Assembly: GCF_900167095.1 (NCBI RefSeq)
Contig: NZ_FUXG01000005.1
Span: 120,075-184,074, forward strand
DNA: 64,000 nt
Origin: Oceanospirillum multiglobuliferum
Lineage (GTDB): Bacteria; Pseudomonadota; Gammaproteobacteria; Pseudomonadales; Halomonadaceae
Reading direction: 5' to 3'
Shown here: positions 47,475 through 56,909 of the stretch, piece after piece
How the letters are laid out: each line of letters begins with the position of its first letter
Position numbering within the stretch: the first letter of the stretch is position 1
The notes under the pieces: generated by a model
The model's input: only the letters and a program-made list of their open reading frames with translations
What the model was told of the DNA's origin: nothing
Databases searched by the model: none
Program-made: the position numbers and the translations under genes

Positions 47475-48365
47475 ATGTCAGAAATAAAAGAAATTCTAGC
47501 AGCATTAGCACCATTTGGCGGCAACAAGATCATCATATCAGTCTTGTTGATCGTGGTGGGCTTGTTGCTGCGTTGGTTATTGGTACGTTTAATTCGTCGT
47601 TATTTGACAGAGGAAGAAACACTACCCAAACGTTGGATCAACACGGTAACGAATATCACCAGTCTACTGATTCTGGCGGGGCTGGTATTGGTGTGGTTGT
47701 CTGAGCTGCGCTTTATCGCCCTGTCGGTTGCTGCGTTTGTGGTGGCATTGGTAGTGGCAACCCGTGAACAGATTCAGTGTTTTTTAGGGGCGCTTTATAT
47801 TGCCAGTAGCCGTGCGTTTAGTGTCGGGGACTGGATCAAAATAGGTGGGCACTATGGTGAAGTGGTCAGCAGTGATTGGTTATCCACCACTTTATTGGAA
47901 GTGGATATGGAAACCATGAGCTACGGTTACACGGGGCGTACCTTGATACTACCCAATAACCAGTTTATTGCAGGCACTGTGCAAAATTTGAACTTTATGC
48001 GACGTTACGTGGCGCACTCTTTTCAGATTATTTTGGAACCGAAAGAACTGAATCTCAAAGAAGCCAAGCACCAAGCGCTCAGTTCTGCCCAGCATTATTG
48101 CAGTCCATTTAAAAGCGTTGCAGAGCGCTACAGCACTCTGATTGAGAAGCGCTTGGGCATTACGCTAACAGGCCCTGACCCCAGTGTGCGTATCTTAACC
48201 AACAGTGGGGCAAAAAGTCTGTTAGTGGTCACTATCTTCTGCCCGACTCAAAAAGCGGTTGAGCTAGAGCAGCAGATTACAGAAGACTTTATGGATTATT
48301 ACTATCAGCAATTGCAAAAAAATCGTAAAAATCAGGACAGTACAGCCCGTGTCGAAAAAGAATAA
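47475..48365 (+). CDS. MscS-family mechanosensitive channel
   Basis: Small-conductance channel of 296 residues. Hydrophobic helices lie at about 18-38, 60-80 and 85-105, the pore helix includes A-L-S-V-A-A-F-V-V-A-L-V-V-A, and a beta-domain follows with F-S-V-G-D-W-I-K-I-G-G and G-R-T-L-I-L-P-N-N-Q-F. It would release solutes on hypo-osmotic shock. The frame opens at TTG 47457; ATG 47475 is chosen, but the ribosome binding site is weak for both. Confidence 0.88.
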   Translation: MSEIKEILAALAPFGGNKIIISVLLIVVGLLLRWLLVRLIRRYLTEEETLPKRWINTVTNITSLLILAGLVLVWLSELRFIALSVAAFVVALVVATREQIQCFLGALYIASSRAFSVGDWIKIGGHYGEVVSSDWLSTTLLEVDMETMSYGYTGRTLILPNNQFIAGTVQNLNFMRRYVAHSFQIILEPKELNLKEAKHQALSSAQHYCSPFKSVAERYSTLIEKRLGITLTGPDPSVRILTNSGAKSLLVVTIFCPTQKAVELEQQITEDFMDYYYQQLQKNRKNQDSTARVEKE

Positions 48366-48377
48366 CGTCGCGTAAAA

Positions 48378-48406
48378 TTCACCCCTTTTGACATTTGTTG
48401 TACAAT
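48378..48406 (+). promoter_or_regulatory. Candidate dnaX promoter
   Basis: TTCACC (48378-48383), a 17-base spacer and TACAAT (48401-48406) resemble a sigma-70 promoter, 75 bases before the dnaX ATG. Confidence 0.4.
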
Positions 48407-48480
48407 CGCGCGTCTTAACTACTTTTAAGTCTGTAGCGGTTAAGCGGATCATCTTTTTTATCCTTCATTGATTGGTTGTT

Positions 48481-50628
48481 ATGAGTTATCAAGTACTGGC
48501 GCGAAAGTGGCGTCCTAAAAATTTCCACGAGCTAGTCGGGCAAGACCATGTACAACGTGCCTTGGTCAGTGCGCTTGATAACAACCGCTTACACCATGCT
48601 TACCTGTTTACGGGGACGCGAGGGGTGGGTAAAACCACGATTGCGCGCATTATCGCCAAGTGCCTAAATTGCGAAACGGGCATTACCTCTCGTCCTTGTG
48701 GTGAGTGCAGCAGTTGCCGCGAAATTGACGAAGGCCGCTTTGTTGATCTGATAGAAGTGGATGCAGCCTCGCGCACCAAGGTTGAAGACACCCGTGAACT
48801 GCTCGACAACGTGCAATATGCGCCGTCCCGTGGCCGTTTTAAGGTTTACCTGATCGACGAAGTGCACATGCTCTCTACCCACAGTTTTAACGCCCTGTTA
48901 AAAACACTGGAAGAGCCGCCGCCCCATGTTAAATTTCTGTTAGCGACCACTGACCCACAAAAGCTTCCGGTTACAGTGCTGTCACGCTGCCTACAATTTA
49001 ACTTGAAAAATATGCCGCCAGAACGGGTGGTTGAGCATTTGACGCATGTGCTAGGTGCTGAACAGATCCCATTTGACGAAGCCTCGCTTTGGCTGTTAGG
49101 CCGTGCCGCTGATGGCAGTATGCGTGATGCTTTGAGCCTGACCGATCAAGCGATTGCATTCGGGCAAGGGCAGATCAACGCCAGCCAAGTCAGCGAAATG
49201 TTAGGCTTAGTGGATCAGCGCCATGTCACCGCATTGATAGAGCACCTGATCAACCGAGACACGCAGGCACTGCTGCAAGGGGCCGCACGCTTATCAGAAC
49301 AGGCGGCTGACTTTGAAACCACATTGGCTGATATGGCGCTTTACCTGCACCGTATGGCAATTGCGCAACTATTGCCGGATGCGGTCGATAACGGTTTGGG
49401 TGACAAAGCTCAGGTGTTGGCGCATGCGGCACAGATGACCGCTGAAGATGTGCAGTTGTACTACCAAATCGCCATCAAAAGCCAAGAAGACCTACGCCTA
49501 GCACCCGATCCGCGTACCGGTTTTGAGATGGCCTTGATTCGTATGCTGGCCTTTGCCCCGCAAGGGGTGCCTGTGTCGCAAGGCAGTGCCCCCGTTAGTT
49601 TCTCGCGGGAACCGGATAAAAAAAAACAGCAATTAGCGGCTGAGCCAGCACAAGCGCAAGTTGAACAGCCGACAATTCAACCAACAGCGCAACCAACAAC
49701 GCAACCAACAGCGCAACCAGCAACACCGCCCGTTACAACAGCCCCTGCCAGCACACAAGAAGCGCCAGCCGCTGTTGATCTGATTAAAAATGCCCGCGCT
49801 GCCTTGGCGCGAGGTAATCAAAATGCAGCTCAAGCACTTAGTGCTCAACAGGCGGCTGTTTCAGCGCCTGTGCAAGCAGCGGTACAAAAGCCTGTGCAAG
49901 CAGCGGTAGTTCAAGCTGAAAGCGCGCGACCACTTGGTGATATTCCCCCTTGGGAAGAGTTGCCAGATAGTGCCTACGAATCTGTTCTAGCGCCTACTAG
50001 CCCGCCGATGATTGAGCCTGCTGTTGCGCCATCAACAGCACCTTCAGCAGTGCCATCAGCCGCACAAGCAGAAACCAATATTTATCAAAAGATGATGCCA
50101 GAACCAATGCCTGTGCCGACAGCACCTGAGCCTGCATTGGTTTCAGCGCCACAGAACATCCCAACGCCTGAAGCAGCGGTTATAGACAACGAAGCAACCC
50201 CCGCCAATATCACGCCTATGGTCGCACCTTGCCCAACCGAGCTGCACAATAATCAGCACTGGGTGATGTTGTTAGATCACCTGCCTTTACGGGGTTTTGA
50301 ACGCACAATTGCCGACAATGCCGCTCTGCAAGAGCGCAAAGACAGCGTATTGGTGTTTGGTATTTCAGAAAATGTGCGTAACTTTATTAATCCTGCACGT
50401 ATAGAAGAGTGGCAGCGCGCACTACAGCAAGTGTTGCATGAAGCATTCACCATTGAGATTGTCACCTTACAGCCCAATATGGACACACCTTCGCAGCGTA
50501 AAGAGCGCTTGATTGCCCTGCGTAAGCAGCAAGCCGATCAACTGTTTATGCAAGATGACAATATTCAACGGCTGCTGAATGAGTTTGATGCTGAGGTGAA
50601 CTTCCCCTCCATACAGCCCTTAGTCTAA
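48481..50628 (+). CDS. dnaX: DNA polymerase III subunits tau/gamma
   Basis: Clamp-loader ATPase of 715 residues. Domains: AAA+ core with Walker A G-T-R-G-V-G-K-T-T (about 43-51), zinc module with C-X-n-C-X2-C-X2-C (about 62-77), D-E-V-H-M-L (about 125-130) and sensor region L-S-R-C; then a collar domain, a low-complexity linker (about 380-570, rich in Ala, Pro, Gln, Thr) and the tau-specific C-terminus that binds polymerase alpha. A run of nine A residues at 49618-49626 falls at the start of the linker. The frame opens at TTG 48472; ATG 48481 gives M-S-Y-Q-V-L-A-R-K-W-R-P as in E. coli. Confidence 0.97.
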   Translation: MSYQVLARKWRPKNFHELVGQDHVQRALVSALDNNRLHHAYLFTGTRGVGKTTIARIIAKCLNCETGITSRPCGECSSCREIDEGRFVDLIEVDAASRTKVEDTRELLDNVQYAPSRGRFKVYLIDEVHMLSTHSFNALLKTLEEPPPHVKFLLATTDPQKLPVTVLSRCLQFNLKNMPPERVVEHLTHVLGAEQIPFDEASLWLLGRAADGSMRDALSLTDQAIAFGQGQINASQVSEMLGLVDQRHVTALIEHLINRDTQALLQGAARLSEQAADFETTLADMALYLHRMAIAQLLPDAVDNGLGDKAQVLAHAAQMTAEDVQLYYQIAIKSQEDLRLAPDPRTGFEMALIRMLAFAPQGVPVSQGSAPVSFSREPDKKKQQLAAEPAQAQVEQPTIQPTAQPTTQPTAQPATPPVTTAPASTQEAPAAVDLIKNARAALARGNQNAAQALSAQQAAVSAPVQAAVQKPVQAAVVQAESARPLGDIPPWEELPDSAYESVLAPTSPPMIEPAVAPSTAPSAVPSAAQAETNIYQKMMPEPMPVPTAPEPALVSAPQNIPTPEAAVIDNEATPANITPMVAPCPTELHNNQHWVMLLDHLPLRGFERTIADNAALQERKDSVLVFGISENVRNFINPARIEEWQRALQQVLHEAFTIEIVTLQPNMDTPSQRKERLIALRKQQADQLFMQDDNIQRLLNEFDAEVNFPSIQPLV
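49618..49626 (+). promoter_or_regulatory. A9 slippery tract in dnaX (possible gamma production)
   Basis: Nine A residues encode three Lys after Asp 379. A -1 shift gives T-A-I-S-G and TGA (49641-49643); a +1 shift reaches TAG (49634-49636) after two codons. Both would yield a short gamma-like form ending at the collar/linker boundary, as in other bacterial dnaX genes that use slippery A-runs. Confidence 0.6.
49678..49725 (+). repeat. 12-bp tandem repeats in the dnaX linker
   Basis: Four adjacent units of the type CAACCAACAGCG encode Q-P-T-A/T and the last, diverged, Q-P-A-T. They lie in the low-complexity linker of DnaX and probably arose by replication slippage. Confidence 0.8.
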
Positions 50629-50763
50629 TGAGTGAAAGAAACTGTAACCAAGGGTTCAATCTACGGTCTTAATCTTGTACGGATAATTACGCGAGCCGCG
50701 CAAAAACACTGATACAATGAACACCACTAATCTCCATAAAATTGCTGAATAGAGGACAACACT

Positions 50764-51090
50764 ATGTTTAAAGGTGATATGGGTAATCTGATGAAACAGG
50801 CCCAAGAGATGCAAGCCAAAATGCAGAGGCTGCAAGAAGAGGCGGCCATGCAAAAAGTAGTGGGCGAATCGGGCGCAGGCATGGTGAAAGTTGAAATGAA
50901 TGGTCGCCACGACGTAAGCGCTGTCACCATTGACCCTGCTCTAATGTCAGAAGACAAAGAGATGCTAGAAGACCTGTTGGCCGCAGCCGTAAACGACGCA
51001 GTACGTCGCGTTGAAGCTAACACACAAGCCAAAATGGCAGAGCTGACAGGCGGCATGCAGATGCCACCAGGTTTTAAAATGCCATTTTAA
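50764..51090 (+). CDS. ybaB: YbaB/EbfC nucleoid-associated protein
   Basis: A 108-residue DNA-binding protein, with the family features: N-terminal [16 protein letters not shown] helix, [11 protein letters not shown], a helix with [10 protein letters not shown] and a Met/Gly/Pro-rich tail. It binds as a tweezer-like dimer. It sits between dnaX and recR, its usual place, with AGAGGA before the ATG. The stop to recR gap is 62 bases. Confidence 0.96.
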   Translation: MFKGDMGNLMKQAQEMQAKMQRLQEEAAMQKVVGESGAGMVKVEMNGRHDVSAVTIDPALMSEDKEMLEDLLAAAVNDAVRRVEANTQAKMAELTGGMQMPPGFKMPF

Positions 51091-51152
51091 AACGCTTTGC
51101 TATACAGCTAAAAACTACAACCTTTTCGATTACGCCAACACTGGGAGACCTT

Positions 51153-51752
51153 ATGGCCTTTAGCCCATTAGTAGATCAACTGATTACCGCACTGCGCTGC
51201 TTGCCCGGTGTGGGGCCTAAATCGGCACAGCGTATGGCGCTACATCTGCTAGAGCGTAATCGAGAAGGCGGCTTTCGGCTTTCACAGATATTAGACCAAG
51301 CCTTAGAACAGGTGGGTCAGTGCCAAAGCTGCCGCACCTTAACAGAAGAACCCATCTGCGGCCTTTGCCGCAGCGAGCGTAGAGACAACAGCTTGCTTTG
51401 TGTTGTAGAAACTCCCGCCGATCAAATCGCTATGGAACAAGCGGGTGGCTTTAATGGCCGTTACTTTGTGCTAACAGGACATTTGTCCCCCATTGATGGC
51501 ATCGGCCCTGATAGTCTTGGCCTACCTTTATTGGCTGAGCGCTTGAGTCAAGGTGTTGTACAAGAGCTGATATTAGCCACTAACCCCACCGTAGAAGGGG
51601 AAGCTACCGCACACTACATCGCCGACATGATTGAACACCTGCCCATTAAAGTAACTCGACTGGCGCACGGTATCCCAATCGGTGGTGAGCTGGAATATAT
51701 CGACGGTGGCACCCTGAGCCGCGCTTTAGCTGGCCGCTTACCTATGGTATAA
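51153..51752 (+). CDS. recR: Recombination mediator RecR
   Basis: Part of the RecFOR pathway that loads RecA on gapped DNA. The 199 residues show the helix-hairpin-helix ([16 protein letters not shown], about 11-26), the four-Cys zinc finger (C-Q-S-C ... C-G-L-C, about 56-73), a Toprim domain with V-V-E-T and the final [16 protein letters not shown] precedes the ATG. Confidence 0.98.
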   Translation: MAFSPLVDQLITALRCLPGVGPKSAQRMALHLLERNREGGFRLSQILDQALEQVGQCQSCRTLTEEPICGLCRSERRDNSLLCVVETPADQIAMEQAGGFNGRYFVLTGHLSPIDGIGPDSLGLPLLAERLSQGVVQELILATNPTVEGEATAHYIADMIEHLPIKVTRLAHGIPIGGELEYIDGGTLSRALAGRLPMV

Positions 51753-51797
51753 CGCCAAGCATTTTGCCCTTTTTTACATTTTTATGCTGAGTCGGTC

Positions 51798-53000
51798 ATG
51801 GAAAACACAACCGCACCAAAAACGCAGCCCGATCTGCCTGCACAATCTTTAACCCCTGCTGATGAGCAAGCGATCGCCTATCGTTTTATTGCGGATGACC
51901 AACTACTCGCAACTTGCTGCCAACAGTGGCTTAACTGCGACTTTATCGCCTTAGATACCGAATTTATCCGCGTGGACACCTACTACCCAAAAGCTGCGTT
52001 GATTCAAATTCAAGATGCTGAACACTGCTGGTTAATTGACCCCCTTAAAATTACCGACTGGCAGCCTTTTGCAGCTTTACTCACCAGCGAACAAGTGTTG
52101 AAAGTGCTGCACGCCTGCTCAGAAGACCTAGAAGTGTTTCGCAGTCTTACAGGGGTTGTACCAGCGCCCTTAATGGACTCACAAGTGGCACTTGCCTTTA
52201 TGGGGGAAACCTTATCGGTCGGTTATCAACGCATGGTTGCTACTTGGTTGAATATTGACCTACATAAAGAAGAAACCCGCTCTGACTGGTTGCAACGCCC
52301 ACTCACTGATTCGCAATGTGCCTATGCCGCTGCCGACGTGCACTACCTGTATCAGATCTGGCCTTTAATTAAAAAACAGCTTGAAGACTGCAACCGTTAT
52401 ACTTGGTGCAAACTTGATTGTGAGCAAATCAGCCAACAGGCGTTATTGCCACCAGATGATGAGTTTTATTTTTTACGCATTAAACAAGCGTGGAAACTGT
52501 CACAAGAAAAGCTAGCAGTCTTGCAAGACATCACCTGCTGGCGAGAGCAGCAAGTGCGCCTGCGCGATATTCCTCGCAGCCGTTTACTCTCAGATAATCA
52601 ACTCTGGTTATTGGCCTACAAACTGCCCACCAACCTATTTGAGTTGAGCAAAATTGAAGGCTTACGCCCTAGTCTAATCAAACGTGAAGGTAATGAAATT
52701 TTAGATATTATCGAGCACAGCCGCACTCGCTCACAGGCGACTTGGCCTGACTCTATACCTTCACCCATCGGGCAGCCTTATCGCGACTGGTCAAAAGCTT
52801 TAAAGAAAAAAGTGCGCGAAATAGCCGACAACCAAGACCTCCCCCCCGAGCTTTTAGTGCGTAAGCGTCAAGTCGAACAAGTGCTTAACAAAGCGATTCG
52901 TGGTGAATTAAACCAGATCCCCGCCGAGTGGACAGGCTGGCGCGAAAGCATAGTGGCACAACCCTTGTTTGCATTATTGAATAAACTGGCCTCGCGTTAG
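51798..53000 (+). CDS. rnd: Ribonuclease D
   Basis: 3'-5' exoribonuclease for tRNA 3'-end maturation. The 400 residues have an N-terminal DEDD domain: D-T-E-F-I-R-V-D-T-Y-Y-P-K (Exo I), H-A-C-S-E-D-L (Exo II) and Y-A-A-A-D-V-H-Y-L (Exo III with Tyr). A C-terminal HRDC region follows (about 215-290). The protein has an extended N-terminus of about 25 residues before the nuclease. It ends the chromosomal block before the restriction island. Confidence 0.95.
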   Translation: MENTTAPKTQPDLPAQSLTPADEQAIAYRFIADDQLLATCCQQWLNCDFIALDTEFIRVDTYYPKAALIQIQDAEHCWLIDPLKITDWQPFAALLTSEQVLKVLHACSEDLEVFRSLTGVVPAPLMDSQVALAFMGETLSVGYQRMVATWLNIDLHKEETRSDWLQRPLTDSQCAYAAADVHYLYQIWPLIKKQLEDCNRYTWCKLDCEQISQQALLPPDDEFYFLRIKQAWKLSQEKLAVLQDITCWREQQVRLRDIPRSRLLSDNQLWLLAYKLPTNLFELSKIEGLRPSLIKREGNEILDIIEHSRTRSQATWPDSIPSPIGQPYRDWSKALKKKVREIADNQDLPPELLVRKRQVEQVLNKAIRGELNQIPAEWTGWRESIVAQPLFALLNKLASR

Positions 53001-53033
53001 TCGACCGCTGAGCGCCTGTTCATTTGTGGAACC

Positions 53034-53071
53034 CGTTATTTAAGGTAGTCTAGCCCCTACCTTGAATAACG
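53034..53071. repeat. 15-bp inverted repeat upstream of hsdR
   Basis: CGTTATTTAAGGTAG (53034-53048) and CTACCTTGAATAACG (53057-53071) are complementary except for one T-G wobble, around an 8-base loop. No T-run follows, so it is an atypical rnd terminator or an operator for the hsd unit, whose first gene starts 32 bases on. Confidence 0.65.
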
Positions 53072-53103
53072 ATATGCGATGGATGAAATGGAGTTTCTGA
53101 GCG

Positions 53104-56100
53104 ATGGCCTCACCTAATCAAACCTCTAATTTTGATTTCTTGGCAGAGCACGACCCCTTGTTTGTCGAACTGGCACTCTCAGCGGAACGCGCTTTTGCCA
53201 GCGACCCCAACACCACGCTGATAAAACTACGTCAACTAGGCGAAGCCCTTGCCCAGCATCTTGCAGTGTTAGCAGGAATCACCTTTGATGGCCAAACGTC
53301 ACAGGCTGATCTGCTCTATAAAATTAACCGCGAGTTAAAACTAGAGCCAGTGGTGCGAGAGCTGTTTCATACGCTACGGATTGAAGGCAACAAAGCCACG
53401 CATCAATTTAAAACACAGCACAAAGAAGCGATTAACGGTCTTGTTGTTGCCCGCAAACTCGCCATTTGGTTTCACCAGTCCTTTGGTAAAGCGGGGGTTC
53501 AATTTAAACCCAGCCCCTTTGTTGCATTCACTGACCCCAGCGAACAACTGCGTAAACTGCAAACCGAGATGGCACAACTCAAAAATGAGTTACAGCAAGC
53601 CAATATCGACTTGGGTTCAAGCCAGCAACTGAACGAACTGATCGCCAAAGAAAAAGAGGAATACGAAGCACTTGCCCACGCGATGGATGAAGAGTCTCGT
53701 ACCTTAGCGCAGCAAGCCGCACAACATGAGCAGGCACTTCGCCAACAGCAGCAAACCTACGAAGCCAAAATCAAAGCATTACAGGCTCAACTGGCAACGC
53801 AAGATGACAAAGCCCAAGCCAACCAGCGGCAACAACTTAGCCGCAATACACAAGCCGCCACTCAGCATATTGTACTGGATGAAGCCTTAACCCGTATCTT
53901 GATAGACCAACAACTGATCGAAGCGGGTTGGCAAGCCGACAGTGAGTCACTCAGTTTCAAACAGGGTACTCGCCCTGAAAAAGGCCAAAACCTTGCCATT
54001 GCCGAGTGGCCAACGCAATACAAAGGGCAGAAAGGCCGAGCAGACTATGTACTCTTTGCAGGCTTAACCCCTATTGCCGTAGTGGAAGCCAAAAAAGAAA
54101 ACACCAATGTCGCAGGCAAAATCGCTCAAGCTGAACGCTACAGCAAAGGTTTAAGTGTTACTCCGCCTTTAATTCCCGCTTGGGCGCTACAAGGGATGAC
54201 CATTGCTTGGCCTGATGATGAAGAAGGGCATTACAACATCCCATTTGTTTACTCCTGCAATGGTCGGCCCTATGTACCGCAATTGGCCGAACAATCGGGT
54301 ACTTGGTTTCGTGATCTGCGCCATCCTGCCAATCTGAAACGTGCGCTGCCGAGTTTTCACACACCAGACGGGCTACTTGACCTGTTAAAGCGCAGTAAAG
54401 AGGCCGCGCAACGCACGTTACAGGCCGAGCCTTTTGGCTATTTAAAAGTGCGTGATTATCAGCAAAAAGCCATTAACGCGGTTGAAAACACATTGGCTCA
54501 AGAGGTGCGTAGCGCCCTATTGGCAATGGCAACAGGCACAGGTAAAACGCGCACCATTATTGGCCTGATGTACCGTTTTTTAAAAGCCGAGCGTTTCAAG
54601 CGCATCTTGTTTTTGGTGGATCGCACTGCATTAGGACAGCAAGCCCTTGACGCTTTCAATGAAGCGCCATTGGAACAGAACCATAGCCTCTCCAAGATTT
54701 ACAACGTGGCAGAGTTAGGTGATATGGCCGCAGAGGCCGAAACCCGTGTGCAGGTTGCCACCGTACAAGCGATGGTGAAACGCATTTTTATGAGCGACAA
54801 TCCGCCGCCCATTGATCAATTTGACTGCATTATCATCGACGAAGCGCACCGAGGTTACACCCTAGATCAAGAGATGACCGAAGGCGAACTGGCCACCCGA
54901 GAGGTTAGCCAATACCTGTCCAGCTATCGCCGTGTGCTGGACTATTTTGATGCCTTTAAAATCGGCCTAACCGCCACGCCAGCGAAACACACCAGTGATA
55001 TTTTTGGTAAACCTGTTTACACCTACTCCTACCGAGAGGCAGTGGCCGATGATTGGCTGATTGATCACGAACCGCCCATTCGCTACGAAACCCTGCTCAC
55101 CCAGAACGGTATCCGTTTTGATAAGGGTGAAACCATCAGCGCCATCAATACCCAAACGGGCGAAGTGCAAAGTGCCGAGCTAGAAGATGAGCTGAGTTTT
55201 GAAGTAGACGCATTTAACCGTCAGGTGATCAACGAAAACTTTAACCGAGTGATCTGTGAACAGTTAGTACAAGAGCTTGACCCCTTTGGGGATGAAAAGA
55301 CCTTGATCTTCTGCGCCACCGACCTACATGCGGATATGGTTAAGCGCCTATTAGACCAAGCCTTTAAAGACCTCTACAACGGTGAATACAACCAAGCTGC
55401 CGTGGCTAAAATTACAGGCCAAAGCGACAAAGTGGCGCAACTGATCCGCCAGTATAAAAACGAACGCTACCCCAATATTGCCATCACCGTAGACCTACTC
55501 ACCACAGGGATCGACGTGCCCAAAATTTGCAACTTGGTATTTATGCGTCGAGTAAAATCACGCATCTTGTACGAGCAGATGATGGGGCGCGCCACTCGCC
55601 GCTGTGACGAAATTGGTAAAACAGTGTTTCGCATCTACGACCCCGTTGATATTTATGCAGCGTTGGATGACGTGAACACCATGAAACCACTGGTGAAAGA
55701 CCCCAACATCAGCTTGGCGCAACTGGTGACAGAGATCAGCAACCCAGAGCAACTAGAGCGCGCACTGAACGCCCCCGGTGACTCACCCGAGCAAAGCCAT
55801 GCCGACGTGGTACTGAGCCAACTGAGCCAAAAAGTGATGCGCGTGTTACGAAAAGCAGAGAACAAAGCCGACAACAACCCCGCGTTGAAACAAAAGCTAG
55901 ATGAGCTGCACAACCTATGGGGCGTTGAACCCAAAAGCCTGCACACACATCTACAGCAGTTGGGGCCAAGGCAAGCAGCGGATTTTATCAGCCAGCACAG
56001 CGGACTGCTTAACCAGCTAACAGAGGTGAACCGCTTATTGGGCAGCGAGCGCCAACCCGTGATTTCAGAGCACCACGACGAACTACGTGAACGCAGCCAA

Positions 56101-56637
56101 AGCTATGGCGTACACCAAAAGCCAGAAGATTACTTGGACAGCTTTAATCAGTTTATCCAACAGCAAATCAACCAAAATGCCGCGCTCTCAGTGGTGGTGA
56201 ACAAACCCCGCGACCTCACCCGCGAACAACTTAAAGAGATCAAACTACTACTAGATGGCGCAGGTTACAGCGAAGTTAAACTGCAAAGCGCCATCCGCAA
56301 CCAAACCAACCAAGACATTGCCGCCAGCATCGTCGGCCATATTCGCCGTGCGGCATTTGGTGAACCTTTAGTTCCCTTTGAACAACGCATCGCACAGGCC
56401 ATGCAGCGCCTTTACCAACGCCATAACTGGCAACCCGCTCAACGTAAATGGTTAGAGCGCCTAGCCAAACAACTGGTGCATGAAGTGATCGTCGACCGCG
56501 AGTTTGTGAACCAGCGCTTTGCCGAACAAGGCGGCGCCAAGCAGTTCGACAAGGCACTGAACAATCAACTGGATACCGTACTGGAAGAACTCAGCGACGC
56601 CATTTGGCCAGCTGTTGTTGCGAGTAATAAGTTTTAA
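53104..56637 (+). CDS. hsdR: Type I restriction enzyme subunit R (HsdR)
   Basis: Motor and nuclease subunit of a type I system, 1177 residues. Order: a DUF4145-like N-terminal region (about 12-125), a coiled coil (about 155-245), a PD-(E/D)xK nuclease with G-R-A-D-Y and V-V-E-A-K (near 310-328), and a superfamily 2 helicase with A-T-G-T-G-K-T (about 475), D-E-A-H (about 576), T-A-T-P and Q-M-M-G-R-A-T-R-R. It cuts unmodified DNA after translocation, with HsdM2S. GGAG lies before the ATG. Its stop overlaps the start of the next small gene (TAATG). No breaks are seen, so it should be active. Confidence 0.96.
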   Translation: MASPNQTSNFDFLAEHDPLFVELALSAERAFASDPNTTLIKLRQLGEALAQHLAVLAGITFDGQTSQADLLYKINRELKLEPVVRELFHTLRIEGNKATHQFKTQHKEAINGLVVARKLAIWFHQSFGKAGVQFKPSPFVAFTDPSEQLRKLQTEMAQLKNELQQANIDLGSSQQLNELIAKEKEEYEALAHAMDEESRTLAQQAAQHEQALRQQQQTYEAKIKALQAQLATQDDKAQANQRQQLSRNTQAATQHIVLDEALTRILIDQQLIEAGWQADSESLSFKQGTRPEKGQNLAIAEWPTQYKGQKGRADYVLFAGLTPIAVVEAKKENTNVAGKIAQAERYSKGLSVTPPLIPAWALQGMTIAWPDDEEGHYNIPFVYSCNGRPYVPQLAEQSGTWFRDLRHPANLKRALPSFHTPDGLLDLLKRSKEAAQRTLQAEPFGYLKVRDYQQKAINAVENTLAQEVRSALLAMATGTGKTRTIIGLMYRFLKAERFKRILFLVDRTALGQQALDAFNEAPLEQNHSLSKIYNVAELGDMAAEAETRVQVATVQAMVKRIFMSDNPPPIDQFDCIIIDEAHRGYTLDQEMTEGELATREVSQYLSSYRRVLDYFDAFKIGLTATPAKHTSDIFGKPVYTYSYREAVADDWLIDHEPPIRYETLLTQNGIRFDKGETISAINTQTGEVQSAELEDELSFEVDAFNRQVINENFNRVICEQLVQELDPFGDEKTLIFCATDLHADMVKRLLDQAFKDLYNGEYNQAAVAKITGQSDKVAQLIRQYKNERYPNIAITVDLLTTGIDVPKICNLVFMRRVKSRILYEQMMGRATRRCDEIGKTVFRIYDPVDIYAALDDVNTMKPLVKDPNISLAQLVTEISNPEQLERALNAPGDSPEQSHADVVLSQLSQKVMRVLRKAENKADNNPALKQKLDELHNLWGVEPKSLHTHLQQLGPRQAADFISQHSGLLNQLTEVNRLLGSERQPVISEHHDELRERSQSYGVHQKPEDYLDSFNQFIQQQINQNAALSVVVNKPRDLTREQLKEIKLLLDGAGYSEVKLQSAIRNQTNQDIAASIVGHIRRAAFGEPLVPFEQRIAQAMQRLYQRHNWQPAQRKWLERLAKQLVHEVIVDREFVNQRFAEQGGAKQFDKALNNQLDTVLEELSDAIWPAVVASNKF

Positions 56638-56888
56638 TGAAGCTTAGCAAAGGAAATAAACTGATGGAATATATAGTAAAATTAACAATAGTCACTTTGT
56701 TAATGTCGCACCGAGAAATAAGGCGGCTATTTTACGCATTTTTTGGAATGCTGCTGTTTTATACTTTTTTATTTATTTTCTCTACTATTTCTAGCCCTCT
56801 ATTCGCTAGTGATGATAGCCGAAGACTAATCTTAGGTTGCAAGCAGTTGTTAGCGCAATGCACTGATCAATCAATGATAGCTCTGTAA
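56637..56888 (+). CDS. Small membrane protein coupled to hsdR (unknown)
   Basis: An 83-residue frame whose ATG overlaps the hsdR stop (TAATG). It is more AT-rich than hsdR. It holds two hydrophobic stretches: about 10-24 (Y-I-V-K-L-T-I-V-T-L-L) and a stronger one at about 32-52 (F-Y-A-F-F-G-M-L-L-F-Y). Two Cys occur near the end. An inner start at 56664 is possible. Its stop codon lies in the loop of a hairpin that covers the ribosome binding site of the next gene. I do not recognise a family; it may be a leader-type gene or a real accessory protein. Confidence 0.45.
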   Translation: MKLSKGNKLMEYIVKLTIVTLLMSHREIRRLFYAFFGMLLFYTFLFIFSTISSPLFASDDSRRLILGCKQLLAQCTDQSMIAL

Positions 56889-56906
56889 TCATAAAGCGGA
56901 GCTATC
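56876..56906 (+). promoter_or_regulatory. Hairpin covering the zinc-ribbon gene's ribosome binding site
   Basis: GATAGCTC (56876-56883) and GAGCTATC (56899-56906) are perfect complements. The GGAG Shine-Dalgarno sequence (56898-56901) of the next gene lies in the 3' arm, and the stop codon of the 83-residue frame lies in the loop. Confidence 0.6.
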
Positions 56907-56909
56907 TTT

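Noticed and set aside
48366..48480. Signal recognition particle RNA upstream of dnaX
   Set aside because: Some gammaproteobacteria have ffs here, but the 115-base gap lacks the conserved SRP Alu/helix-8 sequence.
49678..49725. CRISPR-like short repeats
   Set aside because: Direct 12-bp units without spacers, coding Q-P-T-A in DnaX. No CRISPR array was seen anywhere in the window.
49250..49848. Minus-strand frames within dnaX
   Set aside because: Shadows of the low-complexity linker and coding bias of dnaX; no start signals or family resemblance.
54158..56557. Minus-strand frames inside hsdR
   Set aside because: Antisense shadows; they lack ribosome binding sites, and their composition mirrors hsdR codons.
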